Shown here piece after piece: positions 43,463-51,906 of a DNA stretch of 64,000 nucleotides. Made by a program: the position numbers and the translations under genes. The notes beneath the pieces are model-generated. The model was not told the DNA's origin. It did not search any database and worked only from the letters and a program-made list of their open reading frames with translations. Positions within the stretch are counted from its first letter, which is position 1. Every line of letters starts with the position of its first letter. Source of the DNA: Daejeonia sp002484105 (GTDB lineage: Bacteria > Bacteroidota > Bacteroidia > Flavobacteriales > Weeksellaceae); contig NZ_CP195105.1 in assembly GCF_051175565.1 (NCBI RefSeq), positions 2,356,001 through 2,420,000 on the forward strand. The letters are read 5' to 3'.

Positions 43463-44074
43463 TTATCCTCCAAATTTATTGGCGTAGTCCAGCTGTGCAG
43501 CCTTAATGACTTCTTTTGCATGTTCGGCACCGTAAACTTCGTGAATACGGCACTTTGCAGGTTCGTCCGGAAGATTTTTATAGGTAAGGAAGTAGTGCAT
43601 CAGTCTTTTTACTTCTGCCACGGGAAGTTCGGAAATATCTCTGAAATGCCCGAACGCGTGGTCGCCTACCATTACTGCAACAATTTTGTCGTCCGCTTCG
43701 CCTTTGTCAATCATTTTGAAGCCACCGATAGGGATTGCTTCCATCATCATGCCACCTGAATGAATGTTGTGTGAACTCAGTACGCAGATGTCCAGTGGGT
43801 CTTTGTCACCGGTTTTCACATCTTCTGCGCCCATTTCTACGGCGAGTTTCATCACATTATCATGACAATAAGTTCTCGGAACAAAGCCATAGAGCGCCGG
43901 GATAATGTTGGAGAACTGCTGCGGGCGGTCCACTTTCAGGTAACCGGTTTCTTTGTCCACTTCATATTTGATGGTATCAGCCGGCACGATTTCCACAAAG
44001 ACATTCACTTTGTTCGGAGCATCTTTTCCGGCAGAAATTCCGTGCCACGGATGGGCTTTAAAGTTTGGAATCAT
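43463..44074 (-). CDS. ppa: Soluble inorganic pyrophosphatase (family I)
   Basis: A 203-residue family I pyrophosphatase hydrolysing PPi to phosphate in the cytosol and pulling polymerase and ligase reactions forward. Core residues are in YKVDKETGYL-like strand KYEVDKETGYLKVDRP, LYGFVPRTY, the metal site GDKDPLDICVLSS, and DDKIVAVMVGDHAF. It lies 144 bases upstream of the membrane pyrophosphatase gene on the same strand but has its own terminator, so the two may be regulated separately. Confidence 0.93.
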   Translation of the reverse strand: MIPNFKAHPWHGISAGKDAPNKVNVFVEIVPADTIKYEVDKETGYLKVDRPQQFSNIIPALYGFVPRTYCHDNVMKLAVEMGAEDVKTGDKDPLDICVLSSHNIHSGGMMMEAIPIGGFKMIDKGEADDKIVAVMVGDHAFGHFRDISELPVAEVKRLMHYFLTYKNLPDEPAKCRIHEVYGAEHAKEVIKAAQLDYANKFGG

Positions 44075-44102
44075 TTTCTGTTGGATTGTATTAATTGTTT
44101 TT

Positions 44103-44627
44103 TCAGTTATTTATGCTGAGAACGAGAAACTCTTTCTTGATCCCGTTCTGTGTTTCGGTTATAAATTCTTTTTCATTGATATAATTCATCAGAAAAACCG
44201 TTTTGTACTCTTCCAGAGTTGATTTTTCCGAAATGTTCTCAAGCGTGGTATGCAGCAGTTTCACAAGCTTGTCACGGCTCTGAAGAATATTCTGCCAGGT
44301 ATTCTGGCTGATATAGAGCTGCTGCGACGCATTATACTCAAATTCTTCAGAAATACTTTTCTCTGTGAGGAACACAAATTCGTGCGGTGCCAGCGAACTG
44401 TCGAAGCGGCTCACCAGATTGGACGGCTTTATGCGCTCCAGGAAGAGTGTCATCCGCTCGAAGGCCTGCGTGCGACCTTCCTGCAAACGGCCTGCAGCCA
44501 TCAGTTTCAGTTCTTTTTCTTTCAGGACAGCAAAACTGTGCACCAACTGGCGGAGCAAAATCAGAAAAGGCACTGCAATGATGAGTGCAAAAGCATACGG
44601 CAAGTAATTTTCGATTTCTGAAACCAT
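44103..44627 (-). CDS. Single-pass membrane protein of unknown function
   Basis: A 174-residue protein with one N-terminal membrane helix (PYAFALIIAVPFLILLRQL) followed by a cytosolic helical domain (ERMTLFLERIKPSNLVSRF, YNASQQLYISQNTWQNIL). The pattern matches conserved flavobacterial proteins of unknown function that I cannot name securely. It lies 28 bases upstream of ppa on the same strand and could be co-transcribed with it. A TAAATTTG -7 box on the minus strand at 44641-44648 precedes it. Confidence 0.7.
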   Translation of the reverse strand: MVSEIENYLPYAFALIIAVPFLILLRQLVHSFAVLKEKELKLMAAGRLQEGRTQAFERMTLFLERIKPSNLVSRFDSSLAPHEFVFLTEKSISEEFEYNASQQLYISQNTWQNILQSRDKLVKLLHTTLENISEKSTLEEYKTVFLMNYINEKEFITETQNGIKKEFLVLSINN

Positions 44628-44935
44628 TTCTTAAAACGCGCAAATTTATGAAAAAATACAGGTTTTTTGGATCAATTATGCAATTAAAATTTCAATTTTG
44701 TGTGGTGTAAGGGCTTTTTGAAAATTTTACCGAATTTTTTTACTCTTCAGAAAACCGTCTTTGTTAAATTTTGATGCTCTTTTGTGCGTATTTTCTGATT
44801 TTTATTCAATCCGCTGATTCCTCCGATATAAAGCAAAAGATCCGTCTCAAAATAACAATAAAAATTTTTAACTGTAAAATTTAAATATGCTCTAACTGCT
44901 GTTCTCCAGAATACTTTTGTTCTTATTTTTTTGAG
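44628..44935. other. AT-rich intergenic region
   Basis: About 308 bases upstream of the 174-aa protein gene. Apart from its -7 box at 44641-44648 I see no gene, repeat or terminator. Confidence 0.4.
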
Positions 44936-45853
44936 TTAAACTATCTTTACTTGTTTTGCAAGGTTTTTTAGCAAGATGTGTATTACCTCTTTTTTATTTC
45001 TCAGGATGTAGGGATAATAATATGCTTCTGCACCGAAACGGCTGTTAAAATCTGCCACGTTTTTTACACGGCTGCCTGCAAAATCAAAATTCACTTTTTC
45101 TATACAAAGCTGTATTTTCCGATCAATCAGAACCGAGGGAATATTGCGGTCTGGCAGCTCGGGACGGTTCACAAAAATTCCCAGATAAGAACTCCGGCTG
45201 CCATCATAAAAACAGCCCAGCGACTGCAGTCCGTTTTCGGAACTTATTGCCACCGTAGTGAGTATTCCTGCACGAAAAAGCTGTTCGGCAAGCGCAATAT
45301 ACTGGTTTTTCTGTTTCCTGTTTTTTATGCCTTTCATATATTTTATCAAAAAGCATTTGTCTTCTTCGCCGAAACGGTTGTCAAGAATCTGGAATGTATT
45401 CAAAAAAGTTTCGGTTGTCCGGATATTCCTCCTTCTTCCCGAATGATAGTTTTTCTTTACTTTTTCGTAATTTCCGGAAGGAATGATGTAAGAACAGCCT
45501 TTGGGCAAGTTGATGTTGAGTGTATTATGTGGATTGAAAGCGTAATGCATCACTACAAAATGCCCCACAAGATACTGATAAAAAGCCCTATTGAGCTGTA
45601 TATCATCATGGTCGGAAAATATCCCGAGGTAATGACAGAATTTTGGCATCATCACGAATCTGAACCCCAGGTGCACGGTATATGCGACGGGCATCACCGC
45701 CTCGTAGTCGCCGTAGACAAGGGCAAACCAGCGCTTATTGGATGTAATGTCCAGAAAATCCTTTTCTGCATAATCTCCGTTCTGAAATGCTGTAGAAATC
45801 CGCTTCCGGTATTTTGTAAAATCAATTGCGTTGTATTCTGTTTTTCTGATCAT
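44936..45853 (-). CDS. FemAB/GNAT-like acyltransferase fold protein
   Basis: A 305-residue protein without membrane helices. The late segment FDFAGSRVKNVADFNSRFGA followed by YYYPYI is the C-terminal signature of FemAB-like/GNAT proteins common in Bacteroidota, and an earlier basic SGRRRNIRT lies where the acyl-donor loop is expected. FemAB-like enzymes add amino acids to peptidoglycan or acylate other targets; the substrate here is unknown. Its start overlaps the radC stop by four bases (ATGA), so it is translated with radC in the operon ABC ATPase-radC-acyltransferase. Confidence 0.7.
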   Translation of the reverse strand: MIRKTEYNAIDFTKYRKRISTAFQNGDYAEKDFLDITSNKRWFALVYGDYEAVMPVAYTVHLGFRFVMMPKFCHYLGIFSDHDDIQLNRAFYQYLVGHFVVMHYAFNPHNTLNINLPKGCSYIIPSGNYEKVKKNYHSGRRRNIRTTETFLNTFQILDNRFGEEDKCFLIKYMKGIKNRKQKNQYIALAEQLFRAGILTTVAISSENGLQSLGCFYDGSRSSYLGIFVNRPELPDRNIPSVLIDRKIQLCIEKVNFDFAGSRVKNVADFNSRFGAEAYYYPYILRNKKEVIHILLKNLAKQVKIV

Positions 45854-46527
45854 AGCAATCCGTCGTCATTGAAGCTCAGATATGAAGTCTGGGCAATTAT
45901 AAGATGATCCAGCAATTTGACATTCAGTATTTTGCCGGCTTCATCAATTTTTTTGGTGATATTGAGATCTTCGTTGCTGGGTTTCAGATTTCCGGATGGA
46001 TGATTGTGGGCAACGATAATCCCTGTGGCATACTGATCCAGTGCTATTTTAAAGAGTACGCGGATATCCACCACGGACTGGCTGATACCGCCCTGTGTCA
46101 GTTTTTCCAGATGTATAACTTTGTTGCTCTGGTTCAGGAACATTGCCCAGAATTCCTCTGTTTTCAGATCGCTCAGATATCTGGAAAGTATATGAAAGGC
46201 ATCCGTACTGCTGCTGATCTGTGGTCTTTGAGGTACTTCCTGGGAAGATTTTCTTCTTCCGATTTCGAGTGTTGCAGCAATCGTTATGGCTTTTGCCTCG
46301 CCTACTCCTTTAAATTTCATCAGATCATTGAGACTGAGTCTTGAGAGATGGTGCCAGTTGTTGCCTACAGAATCCAGAATTTTCCGGGCAAGTTCCACTG
46401 CAGATTCGTCACGACTGCCGCTTCCCATAATGATGGCCAATAATTCGGAATCGGAAACCGCATCTTTTCCTTTGCGCAGAAATTTCTCTCTGGGGCGGTC
46501 GTCTTCAGCTAAATATTTAAGGCTCAT
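45850..46527 (-). CDS. radC: RadC family JAB-domain protein
   Basis: A 225-residue protein with an N-terminal helix-hairpin-helix-type region (LMKFKGVGEAKAITI) and a C-terminal JAB1/MPN metalloprotease-like domain whose zinc motif HNHPSGNLKPSNEDL is complete (HxHPSGxxxPSxxD). The historical DNA-repair role of RadC is disputed, and the enzymatic activity is not established. The open frame reaches 46554, but MSLKYLAEDDRPREK at 46527 begins the conserved protein. It lies 19 bases after the ABC ATPase and overlaps the next gene by four bases. Confidence 0.92.
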   Translation of the reverse strand: MSLKYLAEDDRPREKFLRKGKDAVSDSELLAIIMGSGSRDESAVELARKILDSVGNNWHHLSRLSLNDLMKFKGVGEAKAITIAATLEIGRRKSSQEVPQRPQISSSTDAFHILSRYLSDLKTEEFWAMFLNQSNKVIHLEKLTQGGISQSVVDIRVLFKIALDQYATGIIVAHNHPSGNLKPSNEDLNITKKIDEAGKILNVKLLDHLIIAQTSYLSFNDDGLL

Positions 46528-46546
46528 CACATGAATGTTTTTGGAT

Positions 46547-47212
46547 TTATACAATCAAACCGTCTTTCATCATCAATTTGCGGTCGGTAATTTCTGCAAG
46601 CCCGACATTATGTGTTACAATAACGAATGTCTGGTTGTACTTGTCTCTCAGATCAAAAAAAAGCTGGTGAAGGTCGTCTGCATTTTTGGAATCGAGATTT
46701 CCTGTTGGTTCGTCTGCATAAATAATTTTTGGAGAATTGATCAGGGCACGGGCTACTGCCACGCGCTGGGCTTCACCACCAGAAAGCTGGTTGGGCTTAT
46801 GGTGGATACGATCGATAATCTTAAGATCCTCAAACAGGGTAAAAGCTTTTTCTACGGATTCTTTTTCATTTTTGCCCGAAATCCTGGTGGGCAGCAGTAC
46901 ATTTTCGAGGGCAGTAAACTCCGGAAGCAACTGATGAAACTGAAAAACGAAACCGATATTCTCATTTCTGAACCGTGAAAGTTCGCGGTCTTTCATATTA
47001 ACGAACGGCTGTCCTGCAAGCGATATTTCCGTACCATATTTTGCAGGTGCTGTCGGCGTATCAAGAGTCCCGAGAATCTGAAGGAGTGTGGATTTTCCGG
47101 CACCGGATTCTCCGACAATGCTTACGACTTCACCTTCAAGGATATGTACATCTACCCCTTTCAGTACTTCGAGGTTACCGTAGAATTTGTGTATATTTTT
47201 CGCTTTTATCAT
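46547..47212 (-). CDS. ABC transporter ATP-binding protein (LolD/MacB type)
   Basis: A 221-residue ABC ATPase with Walker A GESGAGKSTLLQ, Q-loop VFQFHQLLPEFTALENV, signature LSGGEAQRVAVARAL, Walker B IIYADEPTGNLDS and the switch His in VTHNVG. The Q-loop and TALENV region match the LolD/FtsE/MacB subfamily, which drives lipoprotein release or periplasmic work. No permease gene is next to it; radC follows. A TATTTTTG box (47217-47224, minus) lies immediately before the start codon, giving a leaderless mRNA. Confidence 0.92.
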   Translation of the reverse strand: MIKAKNIHKFYGNLEVLKGVDVHILEGEVVSIVGESGAGKSTLLQILGTLDTPTAPAKYGTEISLAGQPFVNMKDRELSRFRNENIGFVFQFHQLLPEFTALENVLLPTRISGKNEKESVEKAFTLFEDLKIIDRIHHKPNQLSGGEAQRVAVARALINSPKIIYADEPTGNLDSKNADDLHQLFFDLRDKYNQTFVIVTHNVGLAEITDRKLMMKDGLIV

Positions 47213-47216
47213 AGTT

Positions 47217-47224
47217 CAAAAATA
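47217..47224 (-). promoter_or_regulatory. -7 box abutting the ABC ATPase start codon
   Basis: TATTTTTG on the minus strand, four bases from the ATG at 47212. Confidence 0.45.
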
Positions 47225-47300
47225 ATAAATTTAAAACTGCTGCAAAACAAAACCCTTCCGGAAATTTCGGAAGGGTCTGTTTTTATCTGTTTTAAGAAAT

Positions 47301-48899
47301 TTACAGCAACTGGGTAAGCGGATTTTCGAGATACGTTCTCAACGTTTGCAGGAACTGTGCTCCCGTAGCTCCGTCTATTACTCTGTGGTCGCATGCCAAG
47401 GAAAGTTTCATGGTGTTGCCCACCACAATCTGTCCGTTCTTCACGATGGGTTTTTCGATGATGGCTCCTACAGAAAGAATGGCAGAGTTCGGCTGATTAA
47501 TGATGGAAGTAAAAGTTTCGATCCCGAACATTCCAAGATTGGAAATGGAGAACGTGGAACCTTCCATTTCGTTAGCCTTAAGTGCTTTGGTTTTGGCTCT
47601 GGAAGCCATATCTTTCACCGCTGCAGAAATCTGCATATAGTTCATGAAATCTGTATTTTTCAGAACCGGCACTACCAGACCGTCCGGTATGGCCACTGCC
47701 ACACCAACGTTGATATTTCCGTGATGGATGATCTTGTCGCCTGCCCAGCTCGAATTCACCTGAGGATGTTTTCTCAGTGCCAGTGCAGTGGCTTTGATAA
47801 CCATATCGTTGAATGAAATTTTGGTATCTGGAAGCGAATTGATTTCTTTTCTGGCTTCAATTGCCTTGTCCATGTTGATTTCAACAGTGAGATAATAATG
47901 CGGAGCATTGAATTTGCTTTCAGAAAGTCTTTTTGCAATCACATTACGCATCTGGGTATTGGGGGTCTCGGTTGTCTCGCCGGCAACGAAATTTACCATT
48001 GCAGCGGCAGGAGCAGCAGATTTGGCAACAGCAGCAGGTTTGGCAGCCGGCTGATAGTTTTCTACGTCTCTTTTAACAATTCTTCCGTTTTCACCGGTTC
48101 CCTGAAGGGTATGGATATCGATACCTTTGTCCTGGGCAATTTTTTTCGCTAAAGGAGAAATGGCAACACGATCACCTTCCAGAGTTGCAGCAGATACTGC
48201 GGTTTTGTCTGCAGATGCAGCTGCCACGGTCTTTACTTCTGTTGCAGGCGCAGCAACTTTCGGTGCTCCTCCTCCGGCAACGATTGCAGAAACATCTGTT
48301 CCGGCAGGACCGATAATGGCAAGAATTTTGTCCACAGGAGCGGCATCACCTTCTCCTACTCCCTGATAAAGCAATGTTCCGTCAAATTCAGATTCGAAAT
48401 CCTGAACGGCTTTATCGGTTTCAATTTCTGCAAGGATATCGCCTTCTTTTACAGTATCGCCAACGCTTTTGTGCCATTTGGCCACTTTACCTTCCGTCAT
48501 GGTATCCGAAAGACGCGGCATATTGATAACTTCCACACCGGAAGGAATTACTGCTGATGCTGCAACGGCAGTTTCCTGTACAGGAGCTGCTTCGGCTGCG
48601 GGAGCTTCTTCTGGTTTTGCTGCAGGAGCATTTCCTCCAATCAGTGAGGATATGTCTTCGCCCTGATTTCCGATTACTGCAAGTACCGCATCTACAGGTG
48701 CCTGTCCTCCTTCTTCTACTCCAATATATAAAAGCGTTCCGGAAACTTCGGATTCAAAATCCTGTACAGCCTTATCGGTTTCGATTTCAGCAAGGATATC
48801 TCCTTCGTTCACAGCGTCGCCCACTTTTTTATGCCATTTTGCCACTTTACCTTCCGTCATGGTATCCGAAAGCCGTGGCATTGTAATTACTTCTGCCAT
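47301..48899 (-). CDS. Pyruvate dehydrogenase E2, dihydrolipoamide acetyltransferase
   Basis: A 532-residue acetyltransferase core of pyruvate dehydrogenase. It has two lipoyl domains (about 1-76 and 126-200), each with the lipoyl Lys in ETDKAVQDFES. Ala/Pro/Val-rich linkers follow, then a peripheral subunit-binding domain (VAISPLAKKIAQDKGIDI, TGENGRIVKRDVE) and the catalytic domain with HRVIDG. The two lipoyl domains are very similar (MPRLSDTMTEGKVAKWHK in both), a recent internal duplication. It lies 82 bases downstream of the E1-alpha gene on the same strand. Confidence 0.94.
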   Translation of the reverse strand: MAEVITMPRLSDTMTEGKVAKWHKKVGDAVNEGDILAEIETDKAVQDFESEVSGTLLYIGVEEGGQAPVDAVLAVIGNQGEDISSLIGGNAPAAKPEEAPAAEAAPVQETAVAASAVIPSGVEVINMPRLSDTMTEGKVAKWHKSVGDTVKEGDILAEIETDKAVQDFESEFDGTLLYQGVGEGDAAPVDKILAIIGPAGTDVSAIVAGGGAPKVAAPATEVKTVAAASADKTAVSAATLEGDRVAISPLAKKIAQDKGIDIHTLQGTGENGRIVKRDVENYQPAAKPAAVAKSAAPAAAMVNFVAGETTETPNTQMRNVIAKRLSESKFNAPHYYLTVEINMDKAIEARKEINSLPDTKISFNDMVIKATALALRKHPQVNSSWAGDKIIHHGNINVGVAVAIPDGLVVPVLKNTDFMNYMQISAAVKDMASRAKTKALKANEMEGSTFSISNLGMFGIETFTSIINQPNSAILSVGAIIEKPIVKNGQIVVGNTMKLSLACDHRVIDGATGAQFLQTLRTYLENPLTQLL

Positions 48900-48981
48900 A
48901 ATTGATCAATATGATAATGAGTGATGTGGTAATTTGATAATTCTGGATTATCTTCATTCAAATTACCTGATTATCTTAATT

Positions 48982-49983
48982 TTAGTTTTCTAATTTGTCC
49001 AGAAAAGGATAGTTTTCCTGAGCATATACATACTCATAGATTTTTTCTTTGTCCGGGAACGGAGAGTTTTCCATAAACTCTACACATTCTTCAACAAATT
49101 CTTTTGATTTGTTGTCGGTAGCTTCCAGTTCTGCTTCGGTAGCCCATCCGTTTTCGAGGATTCTATCTTTAATCAGCTCGATGGGATCGTCTTTTTTATG
49201 CAATGCTACTTCTTCTTTTGTTCTGTAAGGTTCTGCATCAGACATAGAGTGACCTCTGTAGCGGTATGTTCTGGCTTCGATAAAGGTAGGTCCATCGCCT
49301 CTTCTTGCTCTTTCGATGGCTTCATATGCGGCTTCGGCAACTTTTTCGGGATCCATGGCATCTACCGGCATGCAAGGCATTTCGTAGCCCAGTCCGAGTT
49401 TGTAGATATCTTCATGGTTGGCCGTTCTTTTCAGGGATGTTCCCATGGCATACTGGTTGTTTTCTACAACAAAAACTACGGGAAGTTTCCAGTTCATCGC
49501 CATGTTGAAGGTCTCGTGCAGTGTACCCTGTCTTGCAGCTCCATCTCCGAAGAAACACATGGTAACACCGCCTGTCTCAAAATATTTGTCAGCAAATGCA
49601 AGACCTGCTCCCAACGGAATCTGACCTCCTACGATACCGTGACCACCATAGAAACGGTGCTCTTTGCTGAAGATATGCATAGAACCGCCCATACCTCCGG
49701 AAGTTCCGGTTGCCTTACCACAAAGTTCCGCCATGATTCTTCGGGGATCCACCCCCATTGCCATTGGATGTACGTGGCATCTGTAGGCAGTAATCATCTT
49801 GTCCTTTGTCATATCCATGGCATGCGTAAAACCGGCCGGAATAGCTTCCTGACCGTTATACAAGTGTAAAAAACCTCTGATTTTCTGTTTTAGGTAAAGA
49901 GAACGGCATTTATCTTCAAACCTCCTCCACATTGTCATATCTGCGTACCATTGCAGATATACTTCTTTGGAAAATTCCTTCAT
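48982..49983 (-). CDS. pdhA: Pyruvate dehydrogenase E1 component, alpha subunit
   Basis: A 333-residue thiamine-diphosphate enzyme subunit decarboxylating pyruvate with E1-beta. The TPP motif begins at GDGAARQGTLHE and closes at ENNQYAM, the standard GDG to NN spacing. Other blocks are HLYNGQEAIPAG, YRCHVHPMAMG and the phosphorylation-loop-like YRYRGHSMSDAEPYRT. The beta subunit and E3 are not in the window, so the E1 alpha-E2 pair is split from them. A TATTTTTG -7 box on the minus strand at 50004-50011 precedes the start by about 20 bases. Confidence 0.95.
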   Translation of the reverse strand: MKEFSKEVYLQWYADMTMWRRFEDKCRSLYLKQKIRGFLHLYNGQEAIPAGFTHAMDMTKDKMITAYRCHVHPMAMGVDPRRIMAELCGKATGTSGGMGGSMHIFSKEHRFYGGHGIVGGQIPLGAGLAFADKYFETGGVTMCFFGDGAARQGTLHETFNMAMNWKLPVVFVVENNQYAMGTSLKRTANHEDIYKLGLGYEMPCMPVDAMDPEKVAEAAYEAIERARRGDGPTFIEARTYRYRGHSMSDAEPYRTKEEVALHKKDDPIELIKDRILENGWATEAELEATDNKSKEFVEECVEFMENSPFPDKEKIYEYVYAQENYPFLDKLEN

Positions 49984-50060
49984 AATCTTTTGAAATTATT
50001 GGACAAAAATACGAAAAAAGAATTTTGTATTGAAAGCATAATTATTATTATTTTTAAATA

Positions 50061-50088
50061 TTGATTTAAATCAAATCCCTTACATTTG
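50061..50088 (+). promoter_or_regulatory. Promoter of the PAP2-like/BlaI operon
   Basis: TTG (50061-50063), 17 bases, TACATTTG (50081-50088). Transcription from about 50094 excludes a TTG start at 50086 and supports ATG 50104. Confidence 0.5.
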
Positions 50089-50103
50089 AGCAATAATTTT
50101 TGT

Positions 50104-50700
50104 ATGGTTCAGGAAGAACACAGAATGGCAGAGCGGATTTCTAAGGTTATTTCCAACATTTTCAACCCGATTGTCTCGCTTCTTGTTTTTTATATCTATC
50201 ACAGTTTTCACAGACATACTGCTACTGAAGCTTTTAAAAGCATGCTTCCGCTGCTCGTGATGGTCATCTTTCCAGTAGTTTACTGGATAGCATCCAATGT
50301 CCGGAAAGGTCGCTACACCAATATGGATGTCTCCAACCGGATGCAGCGCAGAAGTCTGTATTATTTCATTATCGCTTCACTGATGGTATATGAAATATTC
50401 ATCTACCTGCGCTGGGGAGCGGCAGACCGGAACGTTCTCTTCCTGATTCTGCTGTTGATTCTGCTGCATTTCAGCAATTACTTTATCAAAAGTTCAATGC
50501 ATACCGCGCTCAACCTTTTTGTAGCGGCACTTTTCTATCCGGAAAACCATATTGTCTCCTTCGTCTGGCTTCTGCTGACGGTTCTTATCGGAATCACCCG
50601 TCTGATACTGAAAAGACACAGCGTTGCAGAAGTATTTTCGGGTGCGGCTATCGGTTTTGTGGTGTCTATTTTATATCTTTACACGTATAACCAAACCTGA
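50104..50700 (+). CDS. PAP2-like (type 2 phosphatidic acid phosphatase) membrane protein
   Basis: A 198-residue protein with about six membrane helices. The PAP2 motifs appear in reduced form: SSMHTALN with the second-motif His and TRLILKRHSVAEV with the third-motif Arg and His; the first motif (KxxxxxxRP) is not clear, so catalysis is uncertain. Relatives remove phosphate from lipid pyrophosphates or phosphatidic acid. The promoter favours ATG 50104; ATG 50125 (MAERISK) is also possible. It is followed at 6 bases by a BlaI-type regulator, an unusual partner. Confidence 0.78.
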   Translation: MVQEEHRMAERISKVISNIFNPIVSLLVFYIYHSFHRHTATEAFKSMLPLLVMVIFPVVYWIASNVRKGRYTNMDVSNRMQRRSLYYFIIASLMVYEIFIYLRWGAADRNVLFLILLLILLHFSNYFIKSSMHTALNLFVAALFYPENHIVSFVWLLLTVLIGITRLILKRHSVAEVFSGAAIGFVVSILYLYTYNQT

Positions 50701-50706
50701 CACGAG

Positions 50707-51189
50707 ATGCAGTTTACCCACCTTACCCCAGCCGAGGAACATTTGATGAAACTTTTATGGCAATTGGACTCCTTTTATATGAAGGACATTATGGAGCAGC
50801 ATCCGGAACCCAAACCGCACCAGAATACCGTATCTACCTACCTGAAAATCCTCACGGAGAAAAACTTTCTCGGAACAGAAAAAGAAGGGCGTATCTACCG
50901 CTATACTGTAAAGATTCCGTATAAAGATTATCAGAAATTCCTGACCCGAAACCTTATACATGAGCATTTTGAAGACGACCGCCACAAGTTTCTGAAATTT
51001 CTCGTTGACGAAAAAATCATCAGTCCCGAAGATTCCGAAGGGTATTTTGCTGCGAAAACCACCATCGTTCCGCTGGAGGAAAAAAAACAGGAAGAAAACA
51101 GATTTTCGGATTTTATTAACGAAATTACCTCCGTTAAAAAGTCCGGAAAAGAGAAAAAGAAGGAAAAAAAGAAAAAGAAGAAAAAATAG
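50707..51189 (+). CDS. BlaI/MecI family transcriptional regulator
   Basis: A 160-residue winged-helix repressor: LTPAEEHLMKLLWQLD, the recognition helix region HQNTVSTYLKILTEKNFLG and the wing EKEGRIYRYT. The dimerisation region follows. BlaI-type repressors are normally cut by a BlaR1 sensor protease, but no BlaR1 is nearby. A C-terminal extension of about 30 residues ends in nearly pure lysine (KEKKKEKKKKKKK), unusual for the family. The gene follows the PAP2-like gene at 6 bases, so it may repress its own operon. Confidence 0.85.
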   Translation: MQFTHLTPAEEHLMKLLWQLDSFYMKDIMEQHPEPKPHQNTVSTYLKILTEKNFLGTEKEGRIYRYTVKIPYKDYQKFLTRNLIHEHFEDDRHKFLKFLVDEKIISPEDSEGYFAAKTTIVPLEEKKQEENRFSDFINEITSVKKSGKEKKKEKKKKKKK

Positions 51190-51239
51190 CAGAGCATTCA
51201 TCTGTCTATAAATACTTGTTAAAAAACGATTTATTTTGC

Positions 51240-51845
51240 ATGAAAAAAGCCTTAATTATTGTTGATGTCCAAAACGATTTCTGCGATGGCGGTGCACTTG
51301 CTGTGCCCGGTGCAGACGAAATAATCCCCTACATCAACCTGCTGACGCGTGATAATGAATATGACGAAATAATCCTGACCCAGGACTGGCATCCGGCCAA
51401 CCATAAGAGTTTTGCCTCCAATAACAACCGTAATGTCGGAGAAACCATCCAGCTGAACGGCACTTCTCAGTTTATGTGGCCCGACCATTGCGTGCAGGGG
51501 ACTTTCGGCGCAGATTTCCGCGAAGCACTCGACCGCTCGAAAGCTACTCATATTGTACAAAAAGGAAAAAACCCCGAAATTGACAGCTATAGTGCTTTTC
51601 AGGATAATAATCATTTTATGAAAACCGATCTTGACGATTATTTGAAATACCACGACATCAAACTTGTGGAGATCTGTGGATTGGCATTGGACTACTGTGT
51701 GAAATTTACCTGCCTGGATGCAGTCCGAAATGGTTATATCACATGCCTTCACTTCAATGGAACGCGTGCAGTAAACGTGAAACCTGACAACGGAAAAGAT
51801 ACCGTTTACCAACTGGTGGAAAGCGGCGTATCCATTCTTGCCTGA
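51240..51845 (+). CDS. pncA: Nicotinamidase
   Basis: A 201-residue isochorismatase-fold amidase converting nicotinamide to nicotinate for NAD salvage. The catalytic triad is visible: Asp in VDVQNDFC, Lys in VQKGKNPEIDSYS and Cys in ALDYCVKFT. Metal ligands lie in DWHPANHKSF. It starts 50 bases after the BlaI gene. An in-frame ATG at 51216 would add eight residues that are not part of the family. A shared terminator separates it from the convergent M14 peptidase gene. Confidence 0.95.
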   Translation: MKKALIIVDVQNDFCDGGALAVPGADEIIPYINLLTRDNEYDEIILTQDWHPANHKSFASNNNRNVGETIQLNGTSQFMWPDHCVQGTFGADFREALDRSKATHIVQKGKNPEIDSYSAFQDNNHFMKTDLDDYLKYHDIKLVEICGLALDYCVKFTCLDAVRNGYITCLHFNGTRAVNVKPDNGKDTVYQLVESGVSILA

Positions 51846-51868
51846 TTTTTTCAGAGGATATTAAAAAG

Positions 51869-51894
51869 AACACTCCGGAGGTTTCGGAGTGTTT
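51869..51894. terminator. Bidirectional terminator between pncA and the M14 peptidase gene
   Basis: AACACTCCG (51869-51877) and CGGAGTGTT (51885-51893) form a 9-bp stem with a 7-base loop. T-rich tracts flank it on both strands (TTTGT on plus, CTTTTTAA on minus). Confidence 0.75.
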
Positions 51895-51906
51895 GTCTGT
51901 ATATAT

